Source: Hexactinellida sp. DTS-2022 (Eukaryota > Porifera > Hexactinellida). From it: a stretch of DNA of 64,000 nucleotides. The position numbers and the translations under genes were made by a program. The notes beneath the pieces were generated by a model. That model saw only the letters and a list, made by a program, of their open reading frames with translations, ran no database searches and had not been told where the DNA came from. Location: assembly GCA_028753945.1 (NCBI GenBank), contig JAPNXP010000002.1:11470001-11534000 (forward strand), read 5' to 3'. Positions 1 to 12,802 of the stretch are shown in pieces (within the stretch, counting starts at the first letter, position 1; the number at the start of each line of letters is the position of its first letter).

Positions 1-3000
1 AACTCAATTGACATTAATTTAAGAGCCTAATATCGAAAAGTACCAATTTTTGTGTGCAATGAATGTCAAAAACTTCCAAATTGATAAATTAATGGATTAT
101 GGACCTTTCCAGTTGTTTGATTTGATGATAAGAAGTATTTATTGTCAAAAGTGTCCAAACATTGCCACTGAAAATCCACTCACTCAATTGACAATCATTT
201 AAGTGCGTTATATCGAGAAAAACCAATTTTTGAAGTAATGACTTCTAGAAAACTCCAAAAATGTTCAATATCGTTTTTGGACGTTTCCAGTAGTTTATTC
301 TAATGATACGAATTATTTATCTTCAAAAGTGTCCTAACTGTGCCACTGAGACACCACTAACTCAATTAACATTCATTTAAGAGCCTAATATCGAAAAGTA
401 CCAATTTTTGTGTGCAATGAATGTCAAAAACTTCCAAATTGATATATTAATGGATTATGGACCTTTCCATTTGTTTCTTTTGATGATAAGAATTATTTAT
501 AGTCAAAAGTGTCCTAACAGAGCCACTGAAACTCAATTCACTTAATTTACATTCATTTAAGAGCCTAATATTGAGAAAAACCAATTTTTGTTTGCAGTGA
601 CTGTCAAAAACTGCCAAATTGAAATACTAATGGTTTAAGGACGTTTCCAGCTGTTTCTTTTGATGATATTAAGTATATATCGTCAAAGGTGTCCTAACAG
701 AGACACTGAAACTAAACTCACTCAATTTAAATTCATTCAAGACCCTGATTTCGAGAAAAACCAATTTTTGTGTGCAATGATTGTCAAAATCACCCAAATT
801 GATAAATTAATGGTTTAAGGACGTTTCCAGTTGTTTCTTTTGATGATAAGAAGTATTTATCGTCAAAAGTCTCCTAACAGAGCCACTGAAACTCAAATCA
901 CTCAATTTACATTCATTTAAGAGCCTAATATCGAGAAAAACCTATTTTTGTGTGCAGTGACTGTCAAAAACTGCCAAATTGAAATACTAATGGTTTAAGG
1001 ACGTTTCCAGCTGTTTCTTTTGATGATATTAAGTATATATCGTCAAAGGTGTCCTAACAGAGACACTGAAACTAAACTCACTCAATTTAAATTCATTCAA
1101 GACCCTGATTTCGAGAAAAACCAATTTTTGTGTGCAATGATTGTCAAAATCACCCAAATTGATAAATTAATGGTTTAAGGACGTTTCCAGTTGTTTCTTT
1201 TGATGATAAGAAGTATTTATCGTCAAAAGTCTCCTAACAGAGCCACTGAAACTCAAATCACTCAATTTACATTCATTTAAGAGCCTAATATCGAGAAAAA
1301 CCTATTTTTGTGTGCAATGCCTGTTAAAATCACCCAAATTGATAAATTAATGGTTTAAGGGTGTTTCTAGTTGTTACTTTTAATGATAATAAGTATTTAT
1401 CTTAAGAAAGTGCCCAAACATTGCCCCTGAAAATCCACTCACAGAATTTACAATCATTTAAGTGCCTAATATCGAGAAAAACCAATTTTTGAAGCAATGA
1501 CATCTGAAAATCTCCAAAAATCAGCATTATCGTATATGGACGTTTCCAGATGTATATTCTGATGATTCGAATTTTTGTATCCACAAAAGTGTCCTAACAG
1601 TCTCACTGAGACACCATTAACTCAATTTAAATTCATTTAAGAGCCTAATATCGAGAAAAAAACAATTTTTGTGTGCAATGACTGTCAAAAACTAGCATAT
1701 TGAAAAATTAACGGTCTAAGGACGTTTCCACTTGTTACGTTCGATTATTAGAAGTATTTATAGTCAAAGGTGTCGTAACAGTGCCAATGAACGTCCGCTC
1801 ACTCAATTTACATTACTTTAAGAGCCTATTATCGTGAAAAACCTATGTTTGTGTGCAATGATTGTCAAAATATCCCAAATTGATAAATTCATGGTTTAAG
1901 GACGTTTCCAGGTGTTTCTTTTGATGATAAGAAGTGTTTATTGTCAAAAGTTACCTAACAGAACCACTGAAACTCAATTCACTCAATTTACATTCATTTA
2001 AGAGCCTAATATCGAGAAAAACCAATTTTTGAAGCAATGACTTCTAGAAAACTCCAAAAATGATCAATATCATTTATGGACGTTTCCAGTCGTTTATTCT
2101 GATGATACGAATTATTTATCTTCAAAAGTGTCCTAATAGTGCCATTGAGACTCCACTAACTCAAATAACATTCATTTAAGAGCCTAATATCGAGAAAAAC
2201 CAATTTTTGTTTCCAGTGGCTGTCAAAAACTCCCAAATTGAAATATTAATGGTTTAAGGACGTTTCCAGTTGATTCTTTTGATGATAAGAAGTATTTATC
2301 GTCCAAGGTGTCCTAACACAGCCACTGAAACTCAACAAAATCAATTTACATTCATTTAAGAGCCTAATATCGAGAAAAACCAATTTTGTGTGCAATGACT
2401 ATCAAAAATCGCATATTGATAAATTAATGGTTTAAGGACGTTTCCAGTTATTTCTTTTGATTTAAGAGTTATTTATAGTAAAGGTGTCCTAATAGTGCCA
2501 CTGAAACTCAATTCACTCTATTTACATTCATTTAAGAGCCTAATATCGAGAACAACCAATTTTTGAAGCAATGACTTCTAAAGAAATCCAAAAAGGATCT
2601 ATATCGTTTACGGACGTTTCAATGTTGTTTATTCTAATGATACGAATTAATTATCTTCAAAAGTGTCCTAACAGTGCCACTGAGACACCACTAACTCTAT
2701 TAACATTCATTTAAGAGCCTAATATCGAAAAGTACCAATTTTTGTGTGCAATGAATGTCAAAAACTTCCAAATTGATATATTAATGGATTATGGACCTTT
2801 CCATTTGTTTCTTTTGATGATAAGAATTATTTATAGTCAAAAGTGTCCTAACAGAGCCACTGAAACTCAATTCACTTAATTTACATTCATTTAAGAGCCT
2901 AATATTGAGAAAAACCAATTTTTGTTTGCATTGATAGTCAAAATCACCCAAATTGATATATTATTGGTTTAAGGACGTTTCCAGTTGTTTCCTTTGATGA

Positions 3001-3185
3001 ATATATGTATTTATCGTCAAAGGTGTCCTAATAGAGCCACTGAAACTCAACTCACTCAATTTACATTCATTTAAGAGCCTAATATCGAGAAAAACCAATT
3101 TTTGAAGCAATGACTTCTAAAAAACTCTAAAAATGATCTATATCGTTTATGGACGTTTCCAGTTGTTTATTCTGATGATAACATC
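1..3185 (+). repeat. ~180-bp satellite array, forward orientation
   Basis: Tandem monomers spaced 178-180 bp. The landmark AAGAGCCTAATATCGAGAAA recurs with small changes near 21, 201, 379, 559, 739 and 919 and onward to the end of the block. Each unit also carries GGACGTTTCCAG and a conserved dyad (example 838-868). Monomers differ by roughly 5-20 percent, with locally identical stretches. No coding potential is credible: short open frames here simply run through the repeat. Confidence 0.95.
601..1316 (+). repeat. 360-bp higher-order duplication in the satellite
   Basis: Bases 601-955 and 961-1315 match essentially base for base, whereas neighbouring monomers differ clearly. A two-monomer unit has therefore been duplicated recently. 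A longer-range copy also exists: about 366-596 recurs at about 2704-2934, some 13 monomers away. Confidence 0.9.
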
Positions 3186-3208
3186 AAAATATTTTACTGG
3201 AAACGTCC
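3151..3208. repeat. Head-to-head satellite inversion junction (palindrome)
   Basis: The array changes strand here. GGACGTTTCCAGT at 3151-3163 is followed 32 bases later by its exact reverse complement at 3196-3208. The breakpoint lies inside the conserved dyad of the monomer, around 3180-3183. Confidence 0.9.
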
Positions 3209-6200
3209 ATAAAACCCATAATTTATCAATTGGCGAGTTTTTGACGGTCATTTCAAACAAACATTGGTTTCTCTCGATATTAGGCACTTAAATGACTGTG
3301 AATTGAGTGAGTTGAAAATCAGGAGCACTGTTTGGACACCTTTGACGATAAATACTTCTTATCATCAAAAGAAACAAATGGAAACGTCGATAAACCATTA
3401 ATATTTCAATTTGGGAGTTTTTGACTGTCATTTCAAACAAACATTGGTTTCTCTCGATATTAGGCACTTAAATGAGTGTAAATTGAGTGAGTGGAATTTC
3501 AGGAGCACTGTTTGGACACTTTTGACGATAAATACTTCTTATCATCAAAAGAAACAAATGGAAACGTCGATAAACCATTAATATTTCAATTTGGGAGTTT
3601 TTGAAAGTCATTGCGCACAAAAATTGGTTTTTCCGATTTTTGGCTCTTAAATGAATGTAAATTGAGTGGGCGGAAGTTTTTTGGCACTGTTAGGACACTT
3701 TTGACTATAAATACTTCTTATCATCAAAAGAAACAAATGGAAACGTCGATAAACCATAATATTGCAATTTGGGAGTTTTTGACAGTCATTGCTCACAAAA
3801 ATTGGTTTTTCTCGATATTAGGCTATTAAATGAATGTAAATTGAGTGAGCTGACGTTCAGTGGCACTGTTTAGACACTTGTGAAGATAAATACTTCTTAT
3901 CATCAGAAGAAACAACTGGAAACGTCCTGAAACCATTAATTTATCATTTTTGGAGTTTTTGACAGCGTTTGCACACCAAAATTAGTTTTTCCCGATATTA
4001 GGCTCTTAAACGAATGTAAATTTAGTGAGTGGATTTTCAGTGGCACTGTTAGGACACCTTTGACAATAAATACTTCTTATCATCAAGAGAAACAAATTGA
4101 ATCGTCGATAAACCATTAATATTTCAATTTGGAACTTTTTGAAAGTCATTGCGCACAAAAATTGGTTTTTCTAAATATTAGGCTCTTAAATGAATGTAAA
4201 TTTAGTGAGCGGGCGTTCTGTGGCACTGTTAGGACACTTTTGACGATAAATACTTCTTATCATCAAGAGAAACAAATGGGAACGTCCATAAAACCCTTAA
4301 TTTATCAATTTGCGAGTTTTTGACAGTGATTCCAAACATACATTGGTTTCTCTCGATATTAGGCACTTGAATGAGTGTAAATAGAGTGAGTGGAATTTCA
4401 GTGGCACTGTTTGGACACTTTTGAAGATAAATACTTCTTATCATCAATAGAAACAAACTGAAACGTCGATAAACCATTAATATTTCAATTTGGGAGTTTT
4501 TGAAAGTCATTGCCACAAAAATTGGTTTTTCTCGATATTTGGATCTTAAAAGAATGTAAATTGAGTGAGCGGACGTTCAGTGGCACTGTTTGGACACTTT
4601 TGAAGATGAATACTTCTTATCATCAAAAGAAACAAATGACAACGTCGTTAAAACATTAATATTTCAATTTGGGAGTTTTTGAAAGTCTTTGCGCACAAAA
4701 ATTGGTTTTTCTCGATATTTGGATCTTAAATGAATCTAAATTGAGTGAGCGAACGTTCAGTGGCACTGTTTGGACACTTTTGACATTGAATACTTCTTAT
4801 CATCAAAAGATAAAACAGGAAACGTCCATAAAATCCTTAATTTATCAATTTGTGAGTTTTTGACTATCATTTCAAACAAACATTGGTTTCTCTCGATATT
4901 AGGCTCTTAAATGTGTGTAAATTGAGTGAGTGGAATTTCAGTGGCACTGTTTGGACACTTTTGACGATAAATACTTCTTATCATCAAAAGAAACAAATTG
5001 AATCGTCGATAAACCATTAATATTTCAATTTGGAACTTTTTGAAAGTCATTGCGCACAAAAATTGGTTTTTCTCGATATTGGGCTCTTAAATGAATGTAA
5101 ATTGAGTGAGCGGACGTTCTGTGGCACTGTTAGGACAACTTTGACGATAAATACTTCTTATCATCAAAAGAAACAAATGACAACGTCGCTAAAACATTAA
5201 TATTTCAATTTGGGAGTTTTTGACAGTCATTGCCACAAAAATTGGTTTTTCTCGATATTTGGATCTTAAAAGAATGTAAATTGAGTGAGCGGACGTTCAG
5301 TGCCATTGTTTGGACACTTTTGACGATAAGTACTTCTTATCATCAAGAGAAACAAATGGAAACGTCGTTGAACCTATAATATTTCAATTTGGGAGTTTTT
5401 GACAGTCATGGCGCACAAAAATTGGTTTTTCTCGTAATTAGGCTCTTAAATGAATGTAAATTGAGTGAGTGAATTTCAGTGGCACTGTTTGGACACTGTT
5501 GACGATAAATACTTCTTATCATCAAAAGAAACAAATGGAAACGTCGATAAACCATTAATATTTCAATTTGGGAGTTTTTGACTGTCATTTCAAACAAACA
5601 TTGGTTTCTCTCGATATTAGGCACTTAAATGAGTGTAAATTGAGTGAGTGGAATTTCAGGAGCACTGTTTGGACACTTTTGACGATAAATACTTCTTATC
5701 ATCAAAAGAAACAAATGGAAACGTCGATAAACCATTAATATTTCAATTTGGGAGTTTTTGAAAGTCATTGCGCACAAAAATTGGTTTTACCGATTTTTGG
5801 CTCTTAAATGAATGTAAATTGAGTGGGCGGAGGTTTTTTGGCACTGTTTAGACACTTTTGAAGATAAATACTTCTTATCATCAAAAGAAACAACTGGAAA
5901 CGTCCTGAAACCATAAATTTATCATTTTTGGAGTTTTTGAGAGCGTTTGCACACCAAAATTAGTTTTTCACGATATTAGGCTCTTAAATGAATGTAAATT
6001 TAGTGAGTGGAGTTTCAGTGGCACTGTTAGGACACCTTTGACGATAAATACTTCTTATCATCAAGAGAAACAAATGGAAACGTCGTTAAACCATTAATTT
6101 ATTAATTTGTGAGTTTTTGAAAGTCATTGCAAACAAAAATTGGTTTTTCACGATATTATGCTCTTAAATGAATGTTAATGGTGTTAGTGGTGTCTCAGTG

Positions 6201-7699
6201 CTACTGTTAGGACACTTTTGAAGATAAATAATTCGTATCATCAGAATAAACAACTGGAAACGTCCATAAACGATATATATCATTTTTGGAGTTTTTTAGA
6301 AGTCATTGCTTCAAAAATTGGTTTTTCTCGATATTAGGCTCTTAAGTGAATGTAAATTGAGTGAGTTGAGTTCAGTGGATCTGTTAGGACACCTTTGACG
6401 ATAAATACATATATTCATCAAAGGAAACAACTGGAAACGTCCTTAAACCAATAATTTATCAATTTGGGTGATTTTGACTATCAATGCACACAAAAATTGG
6501 TTTTCTTGATAATAGGCTCTTAAATGAATGTGAATTGAGTGAGTGGATTTGCAGTGGCAATGTTTGCGCACTTTTGACAATAAATACTTCTTATCATCAA
6601 AAGAAACTACTGGAAACGTCCTTAAACCATTAATATATCAATTTTGGACTTTTTGACAGGCATTGCACACAAAAATTGGTTTTTCTCGATATTTGGCTCT
6701 TAAATGAATATTTATTGAGTTAGTGGTGTCTCAGTGGCACTGGTACGACACTTTTGAAGATACATAATTCGTATCATCAAAATATACAACTGGAAACGTC
6801 CCTCAACTATCAATATTTCAATTTGGCAGTTTTTCACAGTCATTGCGCACTAAAATTGGTTTTCTCGATATTAGTCTCTTAAATGAATGTAAATTTTTGA
6901 GTGGAGTTTCAGTGGCACTGTTAGGACACTTTTGAATATAAAAACTTCTTTTCATCAAAAGAAACAAATAAACACGTCGGTAAACCATTAATATTTCAAT
7001 TTGGGAGTTTTTGAGGTCATTGCGCACAAAAATTGGTTTTTCTCGATATTAGGCTCTTAAATGAATGTAAATTGAGTGCGCGGACGTTCAGTGGCACTGT
7101 TTAGACACTTTTGAAGATAAATACTTCTTATCATCAAAAGAAACAACTGGAAACGTCCTGAAACCATTAATTTATCAATTTGAGTCATTTGACGGTCATT
7201 GCACACATAAATTGGTTTTTCTCGATATTAGGCTCTTAAATGAATGTAAATTAAGTGAGTGGATTTTCACTGGCACTGTTAGAACACCTTTGTCGATAAA
7301 TACTTCTTATCATCAAAAGAAACAACTGGAAACGTCCATAAACCATTAATTACCAATTTGGGTGATTTTGACAGTCATTGCTTCAAAAAATGGTTTTTCA
7401 CGATATTTGTCTTTTAAATCAATGTTAATTGTGTTAGTGGAGTTTCAGTGGTACTGTTAGGACACTTTTGACGATATATAGTTTTCATCATCAAAATTAA
7501 TAACTGGAAATGTCCTTAAACCATTAATTTATCAAATTTGGTGTTTTCAGATAGTCATTGCACACAAAAATTGGTTTATCTCAATATTAGGCTCTAAATG
7601 AATGTAAATTGAGCGATTGGAGTTTCAGTCGCATTGTTAGGACACTTTTGAATATTAAAACTTCTTATCATGAAAAGAAACAACTGGAATCGTCCTTAA
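3186..7699 (-). repeat. ~180-bp satellite array, reverse orientation
   Basis: The same monomer family as 1-3185, now reverse-complemented (landmarks TTCTCGATATTAGGCTCTT, CTGGAAACGTCC). It holds long-range duplicates, for example about 3364-3610 and 5521-5767, some 12 monomers apart. The block ends abruptly after CGTCCTTA at about 7699, where a non-satellite insertion begins. Confidence 0.95.
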
Positions 7700-9110
7700 C
7701 GCTACTAACGACTAGTCAGGACAGTGACGTAATTTTTCAATCAAATCTATTAACGATGTCAATTCAATTAGTATATCAGTTCCTTTACCTTACTATAGAG
7801 TATTTGAGAAATAACTAACATCATTGATTTCATTTTTATACTTGCCTATATTCAATGAAAACATATATAGGGTTGCTATGTAATATAAGCCATAGATATT
7901 ACTAGTAGAAAATCACGATAACTTGAAACTCTTTGTTTTTACTTCATTAATAGTCAAATCAATATGGATTCAAATTGGGTATACGTTAAAATCCCCAATA
8001 TTATCGAAATTTATAAATTTATAAGGAATTCAAAAATTTAGGTCAATTTTTAGATGAAATTTCCCTATTTTTGAGAAATGTGGCCATATAAATTTGCGAA
8101 AATAGAAAAAAGTATGGAAACGCTCCTAACAATATTTAGATATATATATATACTACATCTCCCAGAAATTTCAAGTTGATATGATAAATAATCACGGAGT
8201 TCTCTAGCTTTTTCCACAGCCGGTATTATAAAATATTGATGTGGAGAAGAGGGTTTAGAAGGACACAATAGTGGCACAAACCTTCAATACTTCTGACAGA
8301 AAATGGTTTGAAGATAATTGAAGCAGTTCATATTCCTCGAAAACGATTACTGTTAGTGTTAGCAAGTTAGAGCTAAGCTCTTGCACAACTCTGATTTTCA
8401 TGATCGATGGTTTGTGATGGTCACATGACAACTCCATATATGGGCATGGGCTTCTTAGCATGGTAACTATTGGAAAATAGTCAATTTGTTATTCCAATGA
8501 TATATGCATGATATTGATGTGAGTAATCGATTAGAGCTAAGCTCTGCTTTCTCTAGTTTATGAGATACAAAATTGCTGAATCATCAAAATGTGTCACATA
8601 TCCATGCCCATATATGGTCATTTGAAAAAACGGGGCGCAGAGGGTCACAAAATGTATTAGGGACGCATAGGAAGTCGTGTATTGCGAGCCTTTTTCACTA
8701 GGAAATTTTAATTCTAGGTGCACGGGAGTCTGAGAAATGTATTCAGAGGGGGTTTGTTATAAATAGGACCCCAAGGATAGATAATGTGCCCTACTTTGCG
8801 AATTTTCTCTTTCTATATGATTTTTTTATCAATTTTGGTGTTTTTACCACAAACTATCAAATGGGCCAGGTATATTCAAGGAAAATCACCAAATATCATG
8901 TCAGTTACAGCAAACAATCCATCTGAAAGTGCTGAACCACTGAAAAAGTGCACTCAGCACCCCAAATATCGACTTATAGAGGTCAAATTAGTCGAGATAT
9001 TGTACGTTTGACCTTTGCATATCCTTGGGGGCTTAATCAAGCGTCTATAGACGAAATATAATTTTTTTCAGATTTTGTAGCTATTGGCAAAATAGTACAC
9101 GTAGGTAGCG
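7700..9110. mobile_element. Non-coding insertion in the satellite, unclassified
   Basis: 1.4 kb of non-satellite DNA splits one monomer; the array resumes at about 9111. The two edges carry a weak inverted match (ACGCTACTAACG against ACGCTACCTACG read inward from the right), so it may be a DNA transposon, but the ends are not firmly set. Bases 8255-8640 are related to the interior of the element at 11915-12794. No protein is recognisable. Confidence 0.55.
8345..8620. repeat. Paired GAGCTAAGCTC / CATATATGG modules
   Basis: Two direct modules about 165 bp apart each contain the palindrome GAGCTAAGCTC (near 8370 and 8532), then a stretch with ATCA and CACATG or CACAT, then CCATATATGG or CCCATATATGG. 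A diverged pair of the same modules lies at about 12190-12470 inside another element. Function is unknown; they could be protein-binding or internal repeats of one element family. Confidence 0.6.
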
Positions 9111-11731
9111 TCAAACGATTAGTTTATCAATTTGCGAGTTTTTGACTGTCATTGACACATTAATTGTTTTTTCTCTCTCGATATTAGGCTCTTAAATGAA
9201 TGTAAATTTAGTGAGCGGACGTTCAGTGTCACTGTTAGGAAACCTTTGACTATAAATACTTCTCATCTTAACCCTCGGCTGGCTTGGGGTAAAAGGTATA
9301 AATCAGAAAAACCCCACTTTCACTTTCAATTGAAATTCAATTAACTTTCAGTTTCAATTTTACATTCTAGCCAGACGAGGGTTAAAAAGAAAAAACTGGA
9401 AACGTCCTTAATCCATTAATTTATCATTTTGGGAGTTTTTGACAGTCGTTGCAGACACAAAATTGGTTTCCTCGATATATGTCCATTAAATGAATGTTAA
9501 TTGTGTTTGTGGAGTTTCAGTGGCACTTTTGGGACACTTTTGACGAAAAATAGTTTTTATCATCAAAATAAACAACTGGAAACGTCCTTAAACCAATAAT
9601 TTATCAATTTGGGAGATTTCTGATAGTAATTGCACACAAAAATTGGTTTTTCTCGATATTAGGCTCTTAAATTAATGTAAATTGAGCGAGTGGAGTTTCG
9701 ATGGCATTGTTACGACACTTTTGAAGATAAACACTTCTTATCATCAAAAGAAACAACTGGAAACGTCCTTAAACCATTAATTTATCAATATGCGAGTTTT
9801 GACAGTCATTGCACACAAAAATTGTTTTTTCTCGATTATGAGGCTCTTAAATGAATGTAAATTGAGCGAGTGGAGTTTCGATGGCATTGTTACGACACTT
9901 TTGAAGATAAATACTTCTTATCTTCAAAAGAAACAACTGGAAACGTCATTAAACCATTAATTTATCAATAAGCGAAGTTTTGACAGTCATTGCACGCAAA
10001 AATTGTTTTTTCTCGATATTAGTCTATTAAATCTATGTAAAATATGTTAGTGGAGTTTCAGTGGCACGGTTAGGACACCTTTGACGATAAATACTTCTTA
10101 TCTTCAAAAGAAATACTGGAAACGTCCTTAAACCATTAATTTATCATTTTGGGAGCTTTTGACAGTCGTTGCACACACAAAATTGGTTTTCTCGATATTA
10201 GGCTCTTAAATCAATGTAAATTTAGTGATCGGACGTTCAGTGTCACTGTTAGGAAACCTTTGACTATAAATACTTCTTATCTTCAAAAGAAAAAACTGGA
10301 AACGTCCTTAAACCATTAATTTATCATGTTGGTAGTTTTTGACAGTCGTTGCACACAGAAAATTCGTTTTCTCGATATTAGGACTTAAATGAATGTAAAT
10401 TGAGTGAGCAGACGTTCAGTGGCACTGTTAGGAGACCTTTGAATATAAATACTTCTTATCTTCAAAATTAAAAACTGGAAACGTCCTGTAACCATCAATT
10501 TATCATTTTGGGAGTTGTTGACAGTCGTGGTACACAAAAATTGGTTTTTCTCGATATTAGGCACTTAAATGAATGATAATTGCGTGTGTGGAGTTTCAGT
10601 GGCACGGTTAGGACACCTTTGACGATAATTACTTATTATCATCAAAAGAAACAACTGGAAACGTCCTTAAAACATTAATTTATCAATTTGGGAGTCTTTG
10701 ACTGTCATTGACACATTAATTGTTTTTCTCGATATTAGGCTCTTAAATGAATGTAAATTTAGTGAGCGGACGTTCAGTGTCACTGTTAGGAAACCTTTGA
10801 CTATAAATACTTCTTATCTTCAAAATAAAAAACTGTAAACGTCCTTAAACCATTAATTTATCATTTTGGGAGTTTTAGACAGTCGTTGCACACACAAAAT
10901 TGGTTTTCTCAATATTAGGCTCTTAAATGAATGTAAATATATTCAGTGGAGTTTAAGTTGCATTGTTAGGAGACCTTTGACGATAAATACTTCTTATCTT
11001 CAAAAGAAAAAACTGGAAACGTCCTTAAACCCTTAATTTACAAATTTGGGTGATTTTGACAGTCATTGCAAACCAAAATTGGTTGTTCTCGATATTATGA
11101 TCTTAAATGAATATAAATTGAGTGAGAAGAGTTTCAGTGACACTGTTAGGACACCTTTGACGATAAATACTTCTTATCATGTAAAGAAACAACTTGAAAC
11201 TACCTTAAACCACGAATTTATCAATTTTGGAGTTTTTTTGCTGTCTTGCTTCAAAAAATGGTTTTTCTCGATTTTATTCAATTAAATGAATGTTAATTGA
11301 GCTAGTGGAATTTCAGTGGCACTATTAGGACACTTGTGACGATAACACTTCTTATCATCAAAAGAAACAACTGGTAACGTCCTTAAACCACTAATCTATC
11401 ATTTGGGAGATTTGACAGTCATTGCATTTCAAAAAATGCTTAACTCGATTTAGGCACTCAAATAAATGTAGATGGTGGAATTGGATTTTAAGGATACTGT
11501 TGGGACACCTTTGATGATAAATACTTCTTATCATCAAAGGAAACTACTGGAAACTATCTTAAACCACTAATTTATCAATTTTAGAGTTTTTTAGCAGTCA
11601 TTGCTTCAAAAATGCTTTTTCTTAATATTATTCTCTTAAATGAATGCTTATTGAGTTAGTGGAGTTTCAGTGGCACTGTTTGGACACTTTTGACGATAAA
11701 TACTTATTATCATCAAAAGAAACAACTGGAA
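9111..11731 (-). repeat. ~180-bp satellite array, reverse orientation (continued)
   Basis: Continuation of the reverse-oriented array after the 7700-9110 insertion. Monomers share CTTCTTATCTTCAAAAG and AACTGGAAACGTCCTTAAAC. The orientation flips again at about 11731, where CGTCCTTA is followed by GGGACTAATATTGAG, the forward-strand landmark. Confidence 0.93.
9272..9381. mobile_element. piggyBac-like MITE, 110 bp
   Basis: The ends are inverted repeats (CCCTCGGCTGGCTTGG and, from the other side, CCCTCGTCTGGCTAG) flanked on both sides by TTAA (9268-9271, 9382-9385). Removing the element plus one TTAA restores a satellite monomer. TTAA duplication with CCC at the tips is typical of the piggyBac superfamily. 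There is no coding capacity. A degraded relative lies at about 15811-15905. Confidence 0.88.
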
Positions 11732-11914
11732 ACGTCCTTAAGGGACTAATATTGAGAAAAACCTTTATTTGATGCAATGACTGCTAAAAAACTCCAAAAT
11801 TGATAAATTAGTAGTTTCCAGTAGTTTCCTTTGATGATAAGAAGTATTTATCGTCAATGGTGTCCCTATAGTACTCTTAAAATCCAATTCCTCCATTCAC
11901 ATTCATTTAAGGAG
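11732..11914 (+). repeat. Short forward satellite segment
   Basis: About one monomer in forward orientation, from GGGACTAATATTGAG to ATTCATTTAAGGAG, lying between the second inversion point and the element at 11915. Confidence 0.85.
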
Positions 11915-12794
11915 TCAGCAAGTTAAATATGCTCAGTTTCTATAGAACGTCTCTACAAAGTTAATCAGAACACTCCCATTTGTATATCAGCATGACTGGA
12001 AGCACATAAAAAGTCATCAAAAAAATTCTAGAATATTCTAATTTATATTCTTGTCAGGAATGTACAAAACGTCCCAAAATCCGTCAGAAATTCGGACAAA
12101 AGGACACTAAACCAAGTGGCACCGGTCGTTTATAACGGGTCTAAATACTTTTGTTATATAATCATAATCCTGATAAAGAAGTCTAAAATCTGCCGCTGTT
12201 AGTGTCCGGAAGTTAGAACTAAGCTATAAAGAAGATTTTATTTTTGCTTACGTCATCAAATTGTGCCACATGACACATCCATATATGGTAAACATAATCA
12301 TAGAATGTAAACTACATGGTATGTAGTCCCAATTTGTTGCCCAGTGAATTTGTATTGATAAATTGACATCGTTACATGGTTAGAGCTAGTCGAGACGACT
12401 TCTCATTCGTGAGATAATTAATTGCTCCGTCATCAAAAGTGGCGCATCCATATGACCATATATGGTCAAAGAAATTAAAATTTGCAGAAATATAAATTTT
12501 AGTATCTCAACTGTTTAGAGTCATTCTAATAGGTCTAAATCCAAATTTGCTAAGCAATACGATTGAATTTGACGGACTTATAGCTGATGGTCCATTTTCT
12601 GCCCCCTGCTGGTCCTGCAGGTTTTGGATTCACGACGTTTTGATCAATCCTACTAGAATTACTTCAGAATCTTCTAAAAAAATTTTTGATGACTTTTTAT
12701 GTGCTTCCAGTCATGCTGATATACAAATTGGAGTGTTCTGATTAACTTTGTAGAGACGTTCTATAGAAACTGGCCATATTTAACTTTGTGAATC
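11915..12794. mobile_element. 880-bp long-TIR non-autonomous DNA transposon
   Basis: The first ~110 bases and last ~110 bases are inverted copies with very few differences; a shared block is TTTCTATAGAACGTCTCTAC. Flanks TTAAGGAG (11907-11914) and CTTAGGAG (12795-12802) are a degenerate 8-bp target duplication, and the satellite monomer continues across the insertion. The interior (about 12130-12470) is related to 8255-8640. No transposase is present. An 8-bp TSD fits hAT or P, but the family is not certain. Confidence 0.85.
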
Positions 12795-12802
12795 CTTAGG
12801 AG

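Noticed and set aside
3611-7818. Many 60-95 codon open frames in the satellite
   Set aside because: They repeat the same peptide (LSERTFSGTVRTLL-like) because monomers repeat, run on both strands, and lack any domain; they are pass-through frames.
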